This document shows, one piece after another, positions 28,401-39,470 of a stretch of DNA of 64,000 nucleotides; position 1 is the stretch's first letter, and each line of letters opens with the position of its first letter. Origin of the DNA: Protonemura montana (taxonomy: Eukaryota > Arthropoda > Insecta > Plecoptera > Nemouridae). Below the pieces are notes generated by a model, which was not told where the DNA came from, searched no databases, and saw nothing but the letters and a program-made list of their open reading frames with translations. The translations under genes were made by a program, and so were the position numbers. The stretch is from contig OX387604.1 in NCBI GenBank assembly GCA_947568835.1, positions 20,799,076 through 20,863,075 of the forward strand. The letters run 5' to 3'.

Positions 28401-31400
28401 CATGGTGTACCCGACTGGACTGCAGAGGACCGTCGCATCTCAAGCTGCTAACCTACCAACCATCTTCACTCGAATTCATTCGGGTTTGGATTCCTCCCCG
28501 AACACACTTTACTTGGTCATTTTAGGTTTCCTTGCCGGCCGTTCCTTTTCTGCTGTCTAAATTTACGTCGTCTATTTCTTTTACGTAAATCACCATTTTG
28601 ATATAAGACTCGACTAGAATTTAAATAGCATAACCAGTCTAAGGCATTAGGTAAATTTCGGATCCCCAAACATACCCGAGATGATATGATGATATGTGCA
28701 CATAGCATGGTATACAGAAACACCTATGCGAAGAGGAGAGGTCGGATTACATTGGGTTGGAGGCTAACTGCATGGTCCTACGGTTACTCTAATTTGGACG
28801 TTCAATTTAATCGGCTTATAAAAAGTTGCATGATGTTTAAGCTGTTCGTCGCAGCTTCTTTTCGGAGCGTGATCGGATCGTTTCGTTCGCAAGTCTTGGA
28901 CCTGCGCGACGACTGTATCTTACCTGACAAGCCACAGTAGCAGTATGTCACCAGCACCGGGCTTCTTATTGTGCAGAAGCTACAAAAATCACTCAGATTA
29001 CCTCGGGCTTTGCTAATGCTTTGCGCGTGTGCTTTGCGCCTAGTGATTTGTGCCTTGTACTTTGCGCCTTGCGCTTTGCGTTACGAGTTTTACTTGTTAT
29101 CACAGCAATGTAATAAATCAATAAATCTAAATCAATAAAGCAATAAATCTAATGTGTTCTCGCGTTTAGAAACTAAGCATCCCCCGGGATGACATTAAAA
29201 TTGAACTTGACTAAACTCGATTTTCGTTCATCGTTGGTATCCATGAAACTTCAATGAAAAACAAGCCGATAGGGTTAGGAACAAAAGAAAACAGATCATA
29301 GTTAGTAAAATACATCACTCTTAGCTGTGAACTGTTTACTCCCACTTATAAATGCAATATCACATGGTTTATACCTGGAAGTTATACGTTAAAGCAACTG
29401 AAAATCAAATTATACGACCCTGAAGAATTTATATGAGAAAATTGAGTGACGCATGCCTAGCATGGTATTTTGGAATATTGTTTCATGTTGATTTTAGAAC
29501 TAGTCTTGATGACGCTGAAGAGGTGGAACCATGTGGAACGAACGCTATAAAGTATAAAGCATCGTGAGATAGAAGCAGTTGAAGCTAAGTTGAAGTGAGG
29601 ATTGAGCAGGAGCAGAAGTAGCACCGCGCTGACGCTGTCTATGCAAATATTGGAGCACGGTTAATAACAATGGTCAGGCCTTACGAACTGAAGATTCCAC
29701 GTTTGATTCTACACTCGGTGGCCCTCCAGATATTACGAGCCGAATCACATGTTCTCAGCTATTATTTATTAGCTCTAGGGGTTTCTAATTCTATTGGATT
29801 GGCATCATTATCTCCGTCCCCCAATATTTTAAACAGACATCGTGCAGCCATTTTTAAATTCAAGTGATGTGCCAGTCACCGTTGGAAGTCCGCTTAGACT
29901 TCGATTAAAACGTGTGTATTAAAATGGCTCTTGTAAGGTAACCAAGTGAATTGAAAAGGCATTGCCTTCGTTGAGACGTTGGATAAGATACAAGATATCA
30001 TATTCGTGTGCGCTAGTCGAAGTTGAAGGTGTAGGTAAGTGTATACGGTATGGTGAATTGTGCACTGTGCCACTTTCGATGGACGTGTCGTGCTACCCAA
30101 ACCGCCCCGGGCTTTCGCCAGTTCCCACGAAAAGGCAGATTCGGTCAAACCCATATGAATGTGGATGCTGAGGTCTAGCTCCAATGCCGTCCGTGCATAC
30201 CTGAGAGACTGAGATCAAAGATGAAACTCACAGGAGCAATTCGTCTTCGTAAAACCTCGATCATTTACATAATGATAGCGTCTAGTTTCGTGAAATTGTA
30301 ACTAATCATTGTGGTTTTGTTTGTTTCTAGGTAAGTACGATTGGGGGTCTGTACGGGGTCGCTAGGAATGGCGTGGTCTTTCGTAAGCCTGAGTATCTTC
30401 TGTCGAAGTGGGTGAGGCTGAGCCAAGTCGTTTCTTTTAATATGGGCAAATTGGTGATATTTGACAGCGTTTCTGGCATGCCCGTGACTTGACCACCCTG
30501 CCGTCATTTAAGACGTGGGTGATTGTGCCAGGTATGACTGGTTGCTTGGTGATCAGGCAGGAATCTTTCGCACTCGTGTGATGCGGAATTTCAATTCCTT
30601 TATTTAAAAGATTATCAGATCATAACCTGCACGGGTAAATAAAATTACCATACCATCAATTAAACCTGGAAACACTTGTCTTAGTAAAAAGCTCGTTGAT
30701 TCTTAACTTCCAAGTTAAAAACAGATGGGGGATGTTAATAGCATTACATTTTCAAGATTAATTCTTTTCTTTGTCATCTGTGAAAACAAAAAGAAATGCC
30801 ATACATTTCATAAGCAATGATAAGGCTGTTTCCCTTTGTAGATTCTAAAATCGCCTGCTAAACGTTCTCAATTTCTACAATATTATTCATTCCGGAGGGT
30901 TTGTTGGTGGTAGTATGACCAAATACGTTCGTATTGATTCCAAAAAAGCACTCTTCGCTGAAATTTGCGCCAGTAATTAGAGAAATGGCGCACGGTACAC
31001 GTCTCGTGCGCTACGTCTGCCGGAAATTTGATACTTGTGAAATTTCCGCTGACCGATTCGTGAAAATTTGTTAGCTGACCATTGCAAGGAAATTGCTTTT
31101 TTTTCAATCAAACTAGAATTCGAATTCACATGTACTAATTTGTTGAACTAAAATTCAAAACGATCGCGTATCCATCGAATGTTTGTGGACCACCTATACC
31201 TCAGTTACAAAATGCCGTATTTTTCTAAAATTACGAAATTCTCGTGATCTTTCTTCCCCACGTGAATTTTATGCCCCACATTTGGTACCACTAGGAATAG
31301 CCGAGATTTACGCTTTGTTGTCGTCCGAATGTTGTTGACATTTTTAATATAATTGTAAATTCAATTTATTTTACGTATTTATTTCACGTATTTATTTCAT

Positions 31401-34400
31401 ATATTTCAAGAACCTCAAAATCAAGATCGTTGTTCCGTAAATGATATATTAGTTATTGTACTCTTCTAGGAGCAGGCCTGGACTTATCGGAACTTTTCAC
31501 CGGCCCTATTTTAGAGTTGACATTTTCTTAAAATTCAGCAAATTTTCAAAATGTATTTCATCAAATGCACTAATTAGTCAAATAACATATACAACAGTAA
31601 CCAATGAAGTAACAATATTTAGTATATGATATAACCGATTAAATATCACATTGCCTTCAGTACTAAGAAGCGGGATTGATCTCAATCACTCTTAATATAT
31701 CTAAGAAATATCCCGCTTTTACTGATAGTCATAAATAATCCAACCTGAAAATTTTCAAAACGCGCAAATTTGCTCCGAAATAATTTTGATAAAAATATTT
31801 TTTTTCTGCGCCCCCAACCTCTCGTTATTGTTCGTAATGTCGTAATTTTTCATTAAAAACTTTCAAAAATCTTGTTTTGTTCGGTAATCTGTTCCAAGGC
31901 TGGCAAATAGCAGGGTTGGCTTATGACTGCTTTTTTAAGTAGATTTTACATTCTGGTTGGGTTGCAATAAGGCAAGCAAATTTAAGAAATTGTATTGCAC
32001 CTTATAGTGGCAGAGGATTTATTCTCCATCGGTGCCCCAAGCATGCAACATTAAATTTGGATTAGTAATTTGACAACAGATAAGGAATGAGACATTTAAA
32101 CATATTTCCTGTTGCATGGCTTCTTTACTATAGACACATTACATGGTGAAACCTTTCTTGAAATCAATCAGTCGCAGTTAAATTCGATTTCCAACTCATG
32201 AGTGCCATTCGTCTGCAGTTCAAGTTGCCAAGAAAGGAAATATACTTTCAGTAGAAAATTCTTTGTGGCTTTACCCATGTAAATCGTATGTTATTAGTAT
32301 GTTATTAGTAACTTGTACCAATTACTTTTTGCTTTAAAATGTGAGCGATTGATACAGGAGGAAAATCAAATAGCTATGCAGTTATTGTCTGTACAATCTT
32401 TCTCTTCTCTGTACAATCTTTCTCTTCTCTGCTTGTTTCCTGAACTATTTTGTTTGTTCAATATTTGTGCTAAAAAATGCAAAATGAAACTGGTCTGCAA
32501 ATGTAAAATTAGCTTACTCTAGTGGATAAGAGATAAAAGTATTATCACATTTAAATAATTGTTGCCAAAATTTAGCCTCAGTTTTAATCAAGTATCAGCT
32601 GATTTGTCCCCCACATCTCTTTTTATTGGTCTGACTACATAGCATCTCATTTCCTTTAAAAACAAACGCCCCTACTACCTTTTGTTGTTTCTTATACTCT
32701 TACTTTCTTATCAAAGACGTGTTTTTTGTTTATTTGATTAAATTATTACTGTATCAAAAGTCAATTTTGCAATGAATGGTAACATTTGTTTGTGTTTGCA
32801 GTTTTAGGATAGACAACACAGATCACATAATTGATGTCAACAAGGGCAACATCCCCTTTGAGTATGATCAAGTCAACATCATCTGCCCAGTCTACATGCC
32901 CGGCACACACGAAGAAGATGCCGAGAAGTACATTATATATAATGTGAGTATGTTGGTCAATGCAAAAACAGTCTGAAACTTTTCATTGTGGCAAATTACG
33001 AAACTTTAGTCAGTATATTTGTTCAAAAACTGCATTTCCTAAGCATATTCAGATTATTTTTATTCTTTTCAAAGCCTTATTTACCTTATATGGAGTTTGG
33101 TATCAGCAGTTAAAACAGGAAATTTTACATTGTAGAAAGTTCAAACAGCACGCCTTGGAGTAAACTAGTGCTAACTTATCGTACTTGCTACCAGAGGATG
33201 GAATTTCAATTTATAAAATCCAATTCTAATTTACAAGAAAAATATATCCCAATCTGATTCCAAAGTTTTTCAAAATCAATGTTCTGATTCCGATATATTT
33301 TTAATAAAGATTCCAATTCTTATTCAAGTTAAAAAAAAAAACAGGTCACAAACATTTTTAAGATGTACAAATGAAATTAAAAAAATTTTAAGTAACTGGC
33401 CACATGAAAAAGTGAAGAATTCTTGTTTCTAAAAAATTTAAATCTGCATTATTTTTTCTAACAAAGAAACTGTTTATTAATTAAAATTACCTATGTATTA
33501 TTGGATCAATAAAGTCAAGTCCAATGCAGCATTATAGTATTATCACGTATTATGTAATGAAAAAATAGTGTTTGCAAGGTTAAGGGATGTTTAATCCCAT
33601 AACAGCATGAGTCAGAGTGCAGATCCTTACGTCAGCTGTGACAATTTAGTAAAGTTTAGTAAAAATTCTTATTCCAATTCTAATGCCATTTCAAAATAAA
33701 AATAAAATTATTCGCAAACAGATTGACAGAGGGTTCCTTTCATTATCACACAAAATCTTGCAAATTATCCAATTTCTTTTCTGTGTACTCTCGTAATAAC
33801 ACTTGCCATCCATAAGCAACATTTTTAAATAAGTGAGCATAGATTAGCGCAATATGCAAGGAACTTAACAAAATAATTTTCCTTTTACAGGTATCAAAGG
33901 AAGAGTATGATACTTGTCGAATCACGAATCCTAACCCTAGGATTATTGCGATTTGTGACAAACCGTACAAGCTAATGTACTTCACGATCACATTCCGGTC
34001 ATTTACGCCACAGCCGGGAGGCCTCGAGTTTCAGCCTGGCCAGGATTACTACTTCATATGTGAGTAAAGAGCATTAAACCTGTGTTAATGCTGCTCTCAG
34101 AAACTGCCACATAAATATAAATAGTAATAGTAATAATAATAATAGTGTTTATTAACAGTATACATTTAAATACTATGTTATGTTTCGTCATGTACATTTA
34201 CAGGTAAATTACAGTCTAGATCAATTTCCTATGGAATTCATCAATATGGTAAAACTCTTTCTCCTGACAATAACTTTTTACATGATATTTAAAAGTATCT
34301 ACATTATTCATTAAATATTATAAGGCTCTATAGGTCTCTAAAGACCCTACACGTCTAGGAACAGGCAGTTGACACTTGTATCAATTTTGTCAATTTATAC

Positions 34401-37400
34401 ATTACAATGCTCTTGTGTTCAGCAAAAAAGCCTAATGTGTTTTTTAATCATTTAAAAATATAGAAAACTGCCAAATTCCACACTTTGGTGTAGGCAAATC
34501 AGAACAAAATAATGTATTTAAATTAAAGGGCAGCTTTATAAGAGAAAATGTCTACCATATTCTACCAGAATATGATTTTTTTAGTTCATCTATCTCTAAA
34601 CTGTGGCTGTGGGAGTTTGCTTGATCATTTTAACACAAATGGCATTTGTGTTAAATGCCTACTTCTTTCTCTTTGCATCTAATTGAAAATAAAGGTATCA
34701 CTCAGTTGAAAAAAATGTCCATTGTAGAGTCAATATACCAGTCTTGTATGATACAAGACAGTACAGTACAGTACAGTACAGTACAGTACAGTACAGTACA
34801 GTATCGGCTACCTAGAGGGAGTCCGTCATGCCACCAAAACCTGGCCAGTTTAACTTAACATTCCAAGTTGCAATATATAAAGTCTTTATTTAGCTATCAA
34901 GCTATTTATTACATATAAAGAACTGATTGCTCTGATTTCATTCTGTGAGACTAGTCGTCGGTCGTGGTTGCTAACGAGGCCTCTTGCTTGCAGCCACTTC
35001 GTCCAAGGAAGACTTGCACCGGCGAATCGGTGGCCGATGCTCCACCCACAACATGAAGGTGGTCTTCAAGGTGTGCTGCCGTCCCGAGGACATCAACAAC
35101 AACAGTGAGTGCCATCCAACCTAAAAGATTTTTGACATTTATTTTAGTTTGTGGTTGAAAAAAATAACTTTCAAGTTATTTCAAAAGACTTCAAAAGAAG
35201 TACGTAATTAGGTGATTGATAGAAACTTGAATCGAGCTCTTCTATGAATAGTACTAGAGGAACAGAGAGTGCTCAGTTGATAAGTGATACAGAATAATTA
35301 TGCCTTACTGGAATTTTGAACAAAACTTGGACAATTTTACCTCCTTGAGCAAGGAATCTCAACTCATGTCTAACTCATAATTCACTCCGTGTCTGCATCT
35401 TTTTGGATGGAGATTCAAGATCATATTTTTGCTAACACAGAAACTTCCTCTAAGAGGATTTGTTAGAAACACCGTTGTGGGCATATTTGGTAGGGATTAA
35501 GATTTGATTGATTTGATACATGTTAAACTGCAGTGAAACATCAAACTTCAGAAGTATTGATTAGTTTTAGTATTTCTATAATGTTATACTGCCTAAAATG
35601 ACGTCTGTGGTTGTAGAACGCATCGCTAAAAGCACTGCAAGTGAAAGTTACATTCGAATTTTAGGAGCTGGTAAAACCTTAGGGAAAAAAATCAATGCAA
35701 GCAATTATTTTCATTCATATCCTAAAATATTATGTCTGTATTTGTTTGGATCAATTTATTCAAAGTGATAGTGTATTTTGTTGATATTGTTTTGCTTGGG
35801 AGTGTCTTGGAGTGTCATACTGGTTTGGGGTATCCAGCAGATAAGATTTCACTGTTCAAAAATTTTTATAATTCAGGAATTCTTTGCCCCAGTTCATGTT
35901 GTACCTACTTGGTCACCCATCGTTGCACCAGTAGAACATTCAAATTCGGCAGAGTCTTAAGTATGCCTATATTTGTGGTAATAATCACCACGACTAATGG
36001 ATGAGAGGTAAACATGAGTGATATACATGAGATATAAACATGACTGAAAAAACAGTCTACACCTTAACCCTTACGTGGTTAGTTGGATTACGTTTTCCCA
36101 TAATGAAAATCTCTGTGCAACATTATTAGGATTTATATTTTTGACTACAGAGAATAAGTAGGAGTGTATATATCCCACTAGTTCATAAAAAAAATATATA
36201 TTGAACCATTAACAACACCAATAGAATATTATTTACCAAAAATATAATAAATAAATAATCTTCAAAAATTAAATTAAATTATGAAGGTGGTTAGTTAAAT
36301 TAATTCAATTCATGCAGTGATTTGTATCTACCAGCAATCCTGGCTAGTGGTCTAACCAACCTAGCTCAACAAGCACAACTTGCTGTGTGGGGAATGTTCA
36401 TTGAATGTTTTGTGTGTGATTGCAGCTATCTTCAACCGTCTGCCAGGAACGACTGGTGCCAACACGACAACTCCGACCACGCCCATGCCACCCACCACCA
36501 CCCCCACCACGACCACGTTACCAACCACTATCAAGCTCATCTCGTACAAGGACCTCGACTTGTCCAATCATAATGTGAAGGCGACCACTAAAAAGACAAG
36601 TACGTATCGACCCCATGTTCTGATTTGCTTTTTGAGTTTGCCTTCCCCTGCCCTTCTGCAGCCAGGTTATTTACAAAAAAAGTTTCTACAAGAGTTAATC
36701 TCCAATTGTTTGCAAAATAAAATCAATTCCCTTTAAATTTTCTTTTTTAATATTTTGATTGGAATGCTTAAGATATCTAGTCCGTACATGAGCGAGGGAT
36801 AAATGTCTCCTAAAAGACATGATTGCCATTATTTCTGGGAGCAAGGGAGGGAAGAAGGGAGCATGGTTAGGCGTGGCAGAAATGCCGGGTGTTTTGAGAT
36901 CACCGAAGTGAGTGCACTGGGTCAGGTATTGGATGGGTTACCTGAAGATTCCAACCGAAGATCTTGTACCCGTGGATACCTGTAGTAAAATGCTAACACC
37001 ATGTTAACTCTTCTCACTCACAATGAAAGAAAATATAGGTTTAAACTGTATTTGAAGTAACATCGTTTAGTAACATAGCGCAATTTTTCAGATTCAACCA
37101 GAGCAGTTGACAGCCAGTCCTAAAAAAATGAGATTCTGCAGTATTATTTCACCTAGCAAGGGTCCCAAACTATTTCAATGGTTTATGTGAATAATTTACG
37201 CGGACGCTTTATATTCTTAGTATTTATTCATAAGCCTGAGTTAGCTCCAGAGTATGAAATGTCTGCTGGAAATGGATAGGTTTGTTTCAAAATCATGTTT
37301 CAAAATGTTCTAGGGGGTTGCGCCCCCTAAACCCTCGCCTTTTTGGGGCTGATGTCGGGACTCTCCACTCTAAAAACCTTTTGATATAATGCACGACAGT

Positions 37401-38094
37401 ATTCTTTGTTCTACAGTAATAATATTAGTTAGATTTTGACGGTCGTTATTAATTGTGAGCAGGAAGTTTTCATGAGAAGGCTACAAGTCTGCCACTGATT
37501 TTTTATTTTTTACTTACACCACTTTTTTTAACCTCTCTGTGAGTTTGTTTGCACAAAAACTAAACCATGTGTTTACACTGTTTTTGAGATATCTTTTTGA
37601 AACCTTGGAAGCTACCAGAACTGATGTTTTACAGTGAAATGCAGGGCAATGCAACAGTTTTGAGCCCTTTTTGGGTTGCATTAAGGTTATAATTGTTTTT
37701 TGGCCAAATTGGTCCTTTTCATTTTGTAAACTTACAGTTAACAACAGACAAATTATGGTTATTAGTTTTCCTAAATTATTTCCTCACTTCAGTTAGGAAA
37801 TTAAGAAAACATCATTTTCCCAAATTCATGGAGTGTATGATAGGGCACACAAATTAAAGCTAATGAGGCTCTTTGCCATAAGTGAGCACCGAACGCCGTA
37901 CAGAAACTAATAATGTTTCCCTTTTTGCAGACGAGTACGAAAAGCATCCAAACGAAGTGGTGAAGAATGAGGAGCTGACCTACAACGGGGCAGGTGGTGG
38001 GATCGCTTGTAGTGGGGCACACTGCTGGCTGCTGCTGCTTCTGACATTGTCGTTGACGTTGATTCGTGCGAACGCAGCCGCGGCCATCCGGTGA
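13331..38094 (+). CDS. Ephrin (Eph receptor ligand), six coding exons
   Basis: Ephrins are cell-surface ligands of Eph receptor tyrosine kinases and guide axons and tissue boundaries by contact signalling. Coding exons as read: 13331-13419, 32802-32943, 33891-34059, 34994-35104, 36426-36599 and 37931-38094 (stop TGA 38092-38094), all with GT-AG borders and agreeing phases, giving about 282 residues. The order is signal peptide; receptor-binding domain starting FYVRWNTTNP and containing NIICPVY, DTCRI, AICDKPYKL, FTPQPGGLEFQPGQDYYFIS, GRCSTHN and FKVCCRP; a Thr/Pro-rich stalk; and a hydrophobic C terminus. The conserved cysteines and the receptor-binding loop (FTPQPGGLEF) are present. ATG 13331 is preferred because it starts directly before a hydrophobic leader, but in-frame ATGs at 13220 and 13238 are possible. 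Identification is firm; the N terminus is not. Confidence 0.93.
18576..18596. repeat. Poly-G run (21 nt)
   Basis: Uninterrupted G run in ephrin intron 1. Confidence 0.9.
18847..18863. repeat. Poly-G run (17 nt)
   Basis: Uninterrupted G run, 250 bp after the previous one. Confidence 0.9.
20833..20842. repeat. Poly-G run (10 nt)
   Basis: Shorter G run in a G-rich context (GTGTGGGGCAG before it). Confidence 0.8.
24125..24200 (-). repeat. tRNA-like sequence (possible SINE head), minus strand
   Basis: Read on the - strand, GGGTTCGAGACCAGG is a good B-box match, and TAGATCAGCGGCGAG about 45 bp before it is a fair A box. No complete cloverleaf was recognised. Confidence 0.3.
24630..24945 (+). mobile_element. 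5S rRNA-headed SINE-like element
   Basis: 24637-24700 reads like the internal part of animal 5S rRNA: GTTCTCGTAAGTAACCGAAG, then TTGAGCAACACTGCGCTGGG, then TATTGGATGGGTGACC, covering the A-box, intermediate and C-box promoter. The unrelated body ends around CCTTCCGAAGGGACTTTAAC and a short tandem tail (ATGAATCA repeats at 24921-24943). A 5S-derived head, unrelated body and short-repeat tail match the known SINE3 class. A second head copy lies at 36850-36990. Confidence 0.65.
27627..27690. repeat. Minisatellite, TTGGCTATG/TTGGCTTTG unit (9 bp)
   Basis: About seven copies of a 9-bp unit, alternating TTGGCTTTG and TTGGCTATG. Confidence 0.85.
29025..29090. repeat. Degenerate repeat, CTTTGCGCCT/CTTGCG unit
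   Basis: Five or six imperfect copies of a roughly 10-bp TGCTTTGCGCC unit. Confidence 0.55.
32391..32430. repeat. Tandem duplication of 20 bp
   Basis: GTACAATCTTTCTCTTCTCT occurs twice back to back, about 370 bp upstream of ephrin exon 2. Confidence 0.9.
32802..32943 (+). CDS. Ephrin coding exon 2: N-terminal half of receptor-binding domain
   Basis: Begins with one base completing Ile, then FRIDNTDHIIDVNKGN, ends ...EKYIIYN on a codon boundary at the GTGAGT donor. It contains NIICPVY, a strongly conserved ephrin segment with the first domain cysteine. Confidence 0.95.
33891..34059 (+). CDS. Ephrin coding exon 3: receptor-binding loop
   Basis: Starts at VSKEEYDTCRI after CCTTTTACAG and ends with one base of a Ser codon at GTGAGT. 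It carries AICDKPYKL and FTPQPGGLEFQPGQDYYFIS, corresponding to the ephrin G-H loop region that inserts into the Eph receptor, and two of the disulfide cysteines. Confidence 0.95.
34757..34803. repeat. (ACAGT)n pentanucleotide microsatellite
   Basis: About nine perfect copies of a 5-bp unit in ephrin intron 3. Confidence 0.95.
34994..35104 (+). CDS. Ephrin coding exon 4: end of receptor-binding domain
   Basis: Reads (S)TSSKEDLHRRIGGRCSTHN and ends in FKVCCRPEDINNN plus one base at GTGAGT. It supplies the last conserved cysteines of the ephrin fold. Confidence 0.94.
36426..36599 (+). CDS. Ephrin coding exon 5: Thr/Pro-rich stalk
   Basis: Acceptor TGTGTGATTGCAG ends at 36425. The exon reads IFNRLPGTTGANTTTPTT, continues as a Thr/Pro-rich stretch likely to be O-glycosylated, then IKLISYKDLDLSNHN, and ends with one base of a codon at GTACGT. 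The phase-1 end is compatible with exon 6 and also with the downstream candidate exon at 43889. Confidence 0.9.
36850..36990 (+). mobile_element. Second 5S rRNA-headed repeat fragment
   Basis: GATCACCGAAGTGAGTGCAC and GGGTCAGGTATTGGATGGGT match 5S rRNA and the repeat at 24630. The block around the intermediate element is shortened, and the 3' body differs from the first copy. It lies in ephrin intron 5. Confidence 0.5.
37931..38094 (+). CDS. Ephrin coding exon 6: GPI-anchor-like C terminus
   Basis: Reads DEYEKHPNEVVKNEELTYN, a small-residue stretch (GAGGGIACSGAH), then the hydrophobic WLLLLLTLSLTLI and RANAAAAIR before TGA. A small-residue site followed by a spacer and a hydrophobic tail fits a GPI-attachment signal; a single-pass anchor with a very short tail is the alternative. 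Confidence 0.9.
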
Positions 38095-39455
38095 GCTGTC
38101 ACGGTCCTTCGTGCTGCGGGCTGGTCATGTTGATAATCCTGTGATGAACCAAGTCACCAATGAAGATTGGCTTGATTTTAAATCAACTTTTCTAGCTTGT
38201 ACAAATGAAAATATACAAAGGAACATTAGGTAAGGAGTTTGTGTTTGTATTATGTACAATAAATGAGTTTCATTTCTTGTACATAATACAATGCTCCTGC
38301 CCAAGTGTCAAGTGTTACGGTGAAAAGACTGAAAACTTCTCCTCGATCGATCCAGAATTGAATGCAAACTCGCCGAGTAGCGGAATTTTACGTTGTATAA
38401 AATTATATTCTTTTGAAGAATATCCAGTGATAAAAAGTGGACGAATTAAGATCAAGCGACTGTGACGTATCTGTAAATGATTTAACTGAACAGATGGTAT
38501 TGTGTTCGCCACAAAGAAGAGTAGTATTGATTACCTTAATTTAATTTGATCAAAGCCAATAATCTTTTGGTGCTTGAAAGTTACTCCTTTCAAGAACCCA
38601 ATGCAAAGTTGAACAAACAGTTAGGAAATGAAATGTCACTGACCAATGTCATATCATCAGTCATCTTTGCTGGGTCAAACTGTTCAATAGCTATAAATAG
38701 TGCGTGAATGTGATCAAACTGTCCTTCATGAATGTGAGCATATTATTAATATTTAATATTATTACCTATTACTATTATTATTGTACATTAGTTTTGATTA
38801 TATATTAATACTATATATTGCAAATGAATGGAGGCTGTGGATGCCAAAACTTAAACAACAATGTTGTGTTAGTTTGTAGGGTTATAATCAAATATAAGTC
38901 TATATCAAAGAACCATTGAAGAGATGTTTCAGGAGTCGCATTTTTTTATGCTGTGTATAAATGTAAAGATAATATGCCTAAATTTATATAGCAAAGAGAG
39001 CTGGCCTGATTTTACAGAAAATACAGCTTGAGCCTCGATTGCTTTTATGACGATGACTGATAAAAAAATCTCTATTGTGCTTCAATGATTATTGATACTT
39101 GTGGTAGGAGCCCCAACATAAGTGTTTTGTTTGCATGTGTTGTTCCTATGTAAATTGAAATTTTGAGTTGGTGTATAAAACAAAAACTGGAAAGTATGCT
39201 TGTTGCAAGTTCTGGAGTGAACCCGAAACGGCTTGTCACAAGCACTAAAGAACCAGAGGTGTGCTAATATCGGTTGCAATGTGCACCAAAAATGTCCATT
39301 TTTGACCAATGTTTAAGGGACGGACATAAAATAAACCATACGTAAAAGCTAGCCATGCACATCTTTCTTAGACATTACCTACCAGGTTATCTTTAAATGT
39401 GACAAGACTTTTCAATTCTCATTCAGCTTGAAAATTTTGTAAATACCTACCACTA

Positions 39456-39470
39456 CCCCCCCCCCCCCCC
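39456..39470. repeat. Poly-C run (15 nt)
   Basis: Uninterrupted C run downstream of the ephrin stop. Confidence 0.9.

Larger units (their letters stand above)
13420..32801 (+). other. Ephrin intron 1 (19.4 kb)
   Basis: Bounded by GTAAGT at 13420 and a TTTGTGTTTGCAG acceptor ending at 32801. I see no other gene inside. It contains poly-G runs, a 5S-headed repeat, a tRNA-like repeat and small tandem repeats listed separately. A 100-residue frame at 16893-17195 begins with a signal-peptide-like sequence, but nothing else supports it. A long first intron in a developmental gene often carries enhancers; none can be identified here by eye. Confidence 0.8.
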
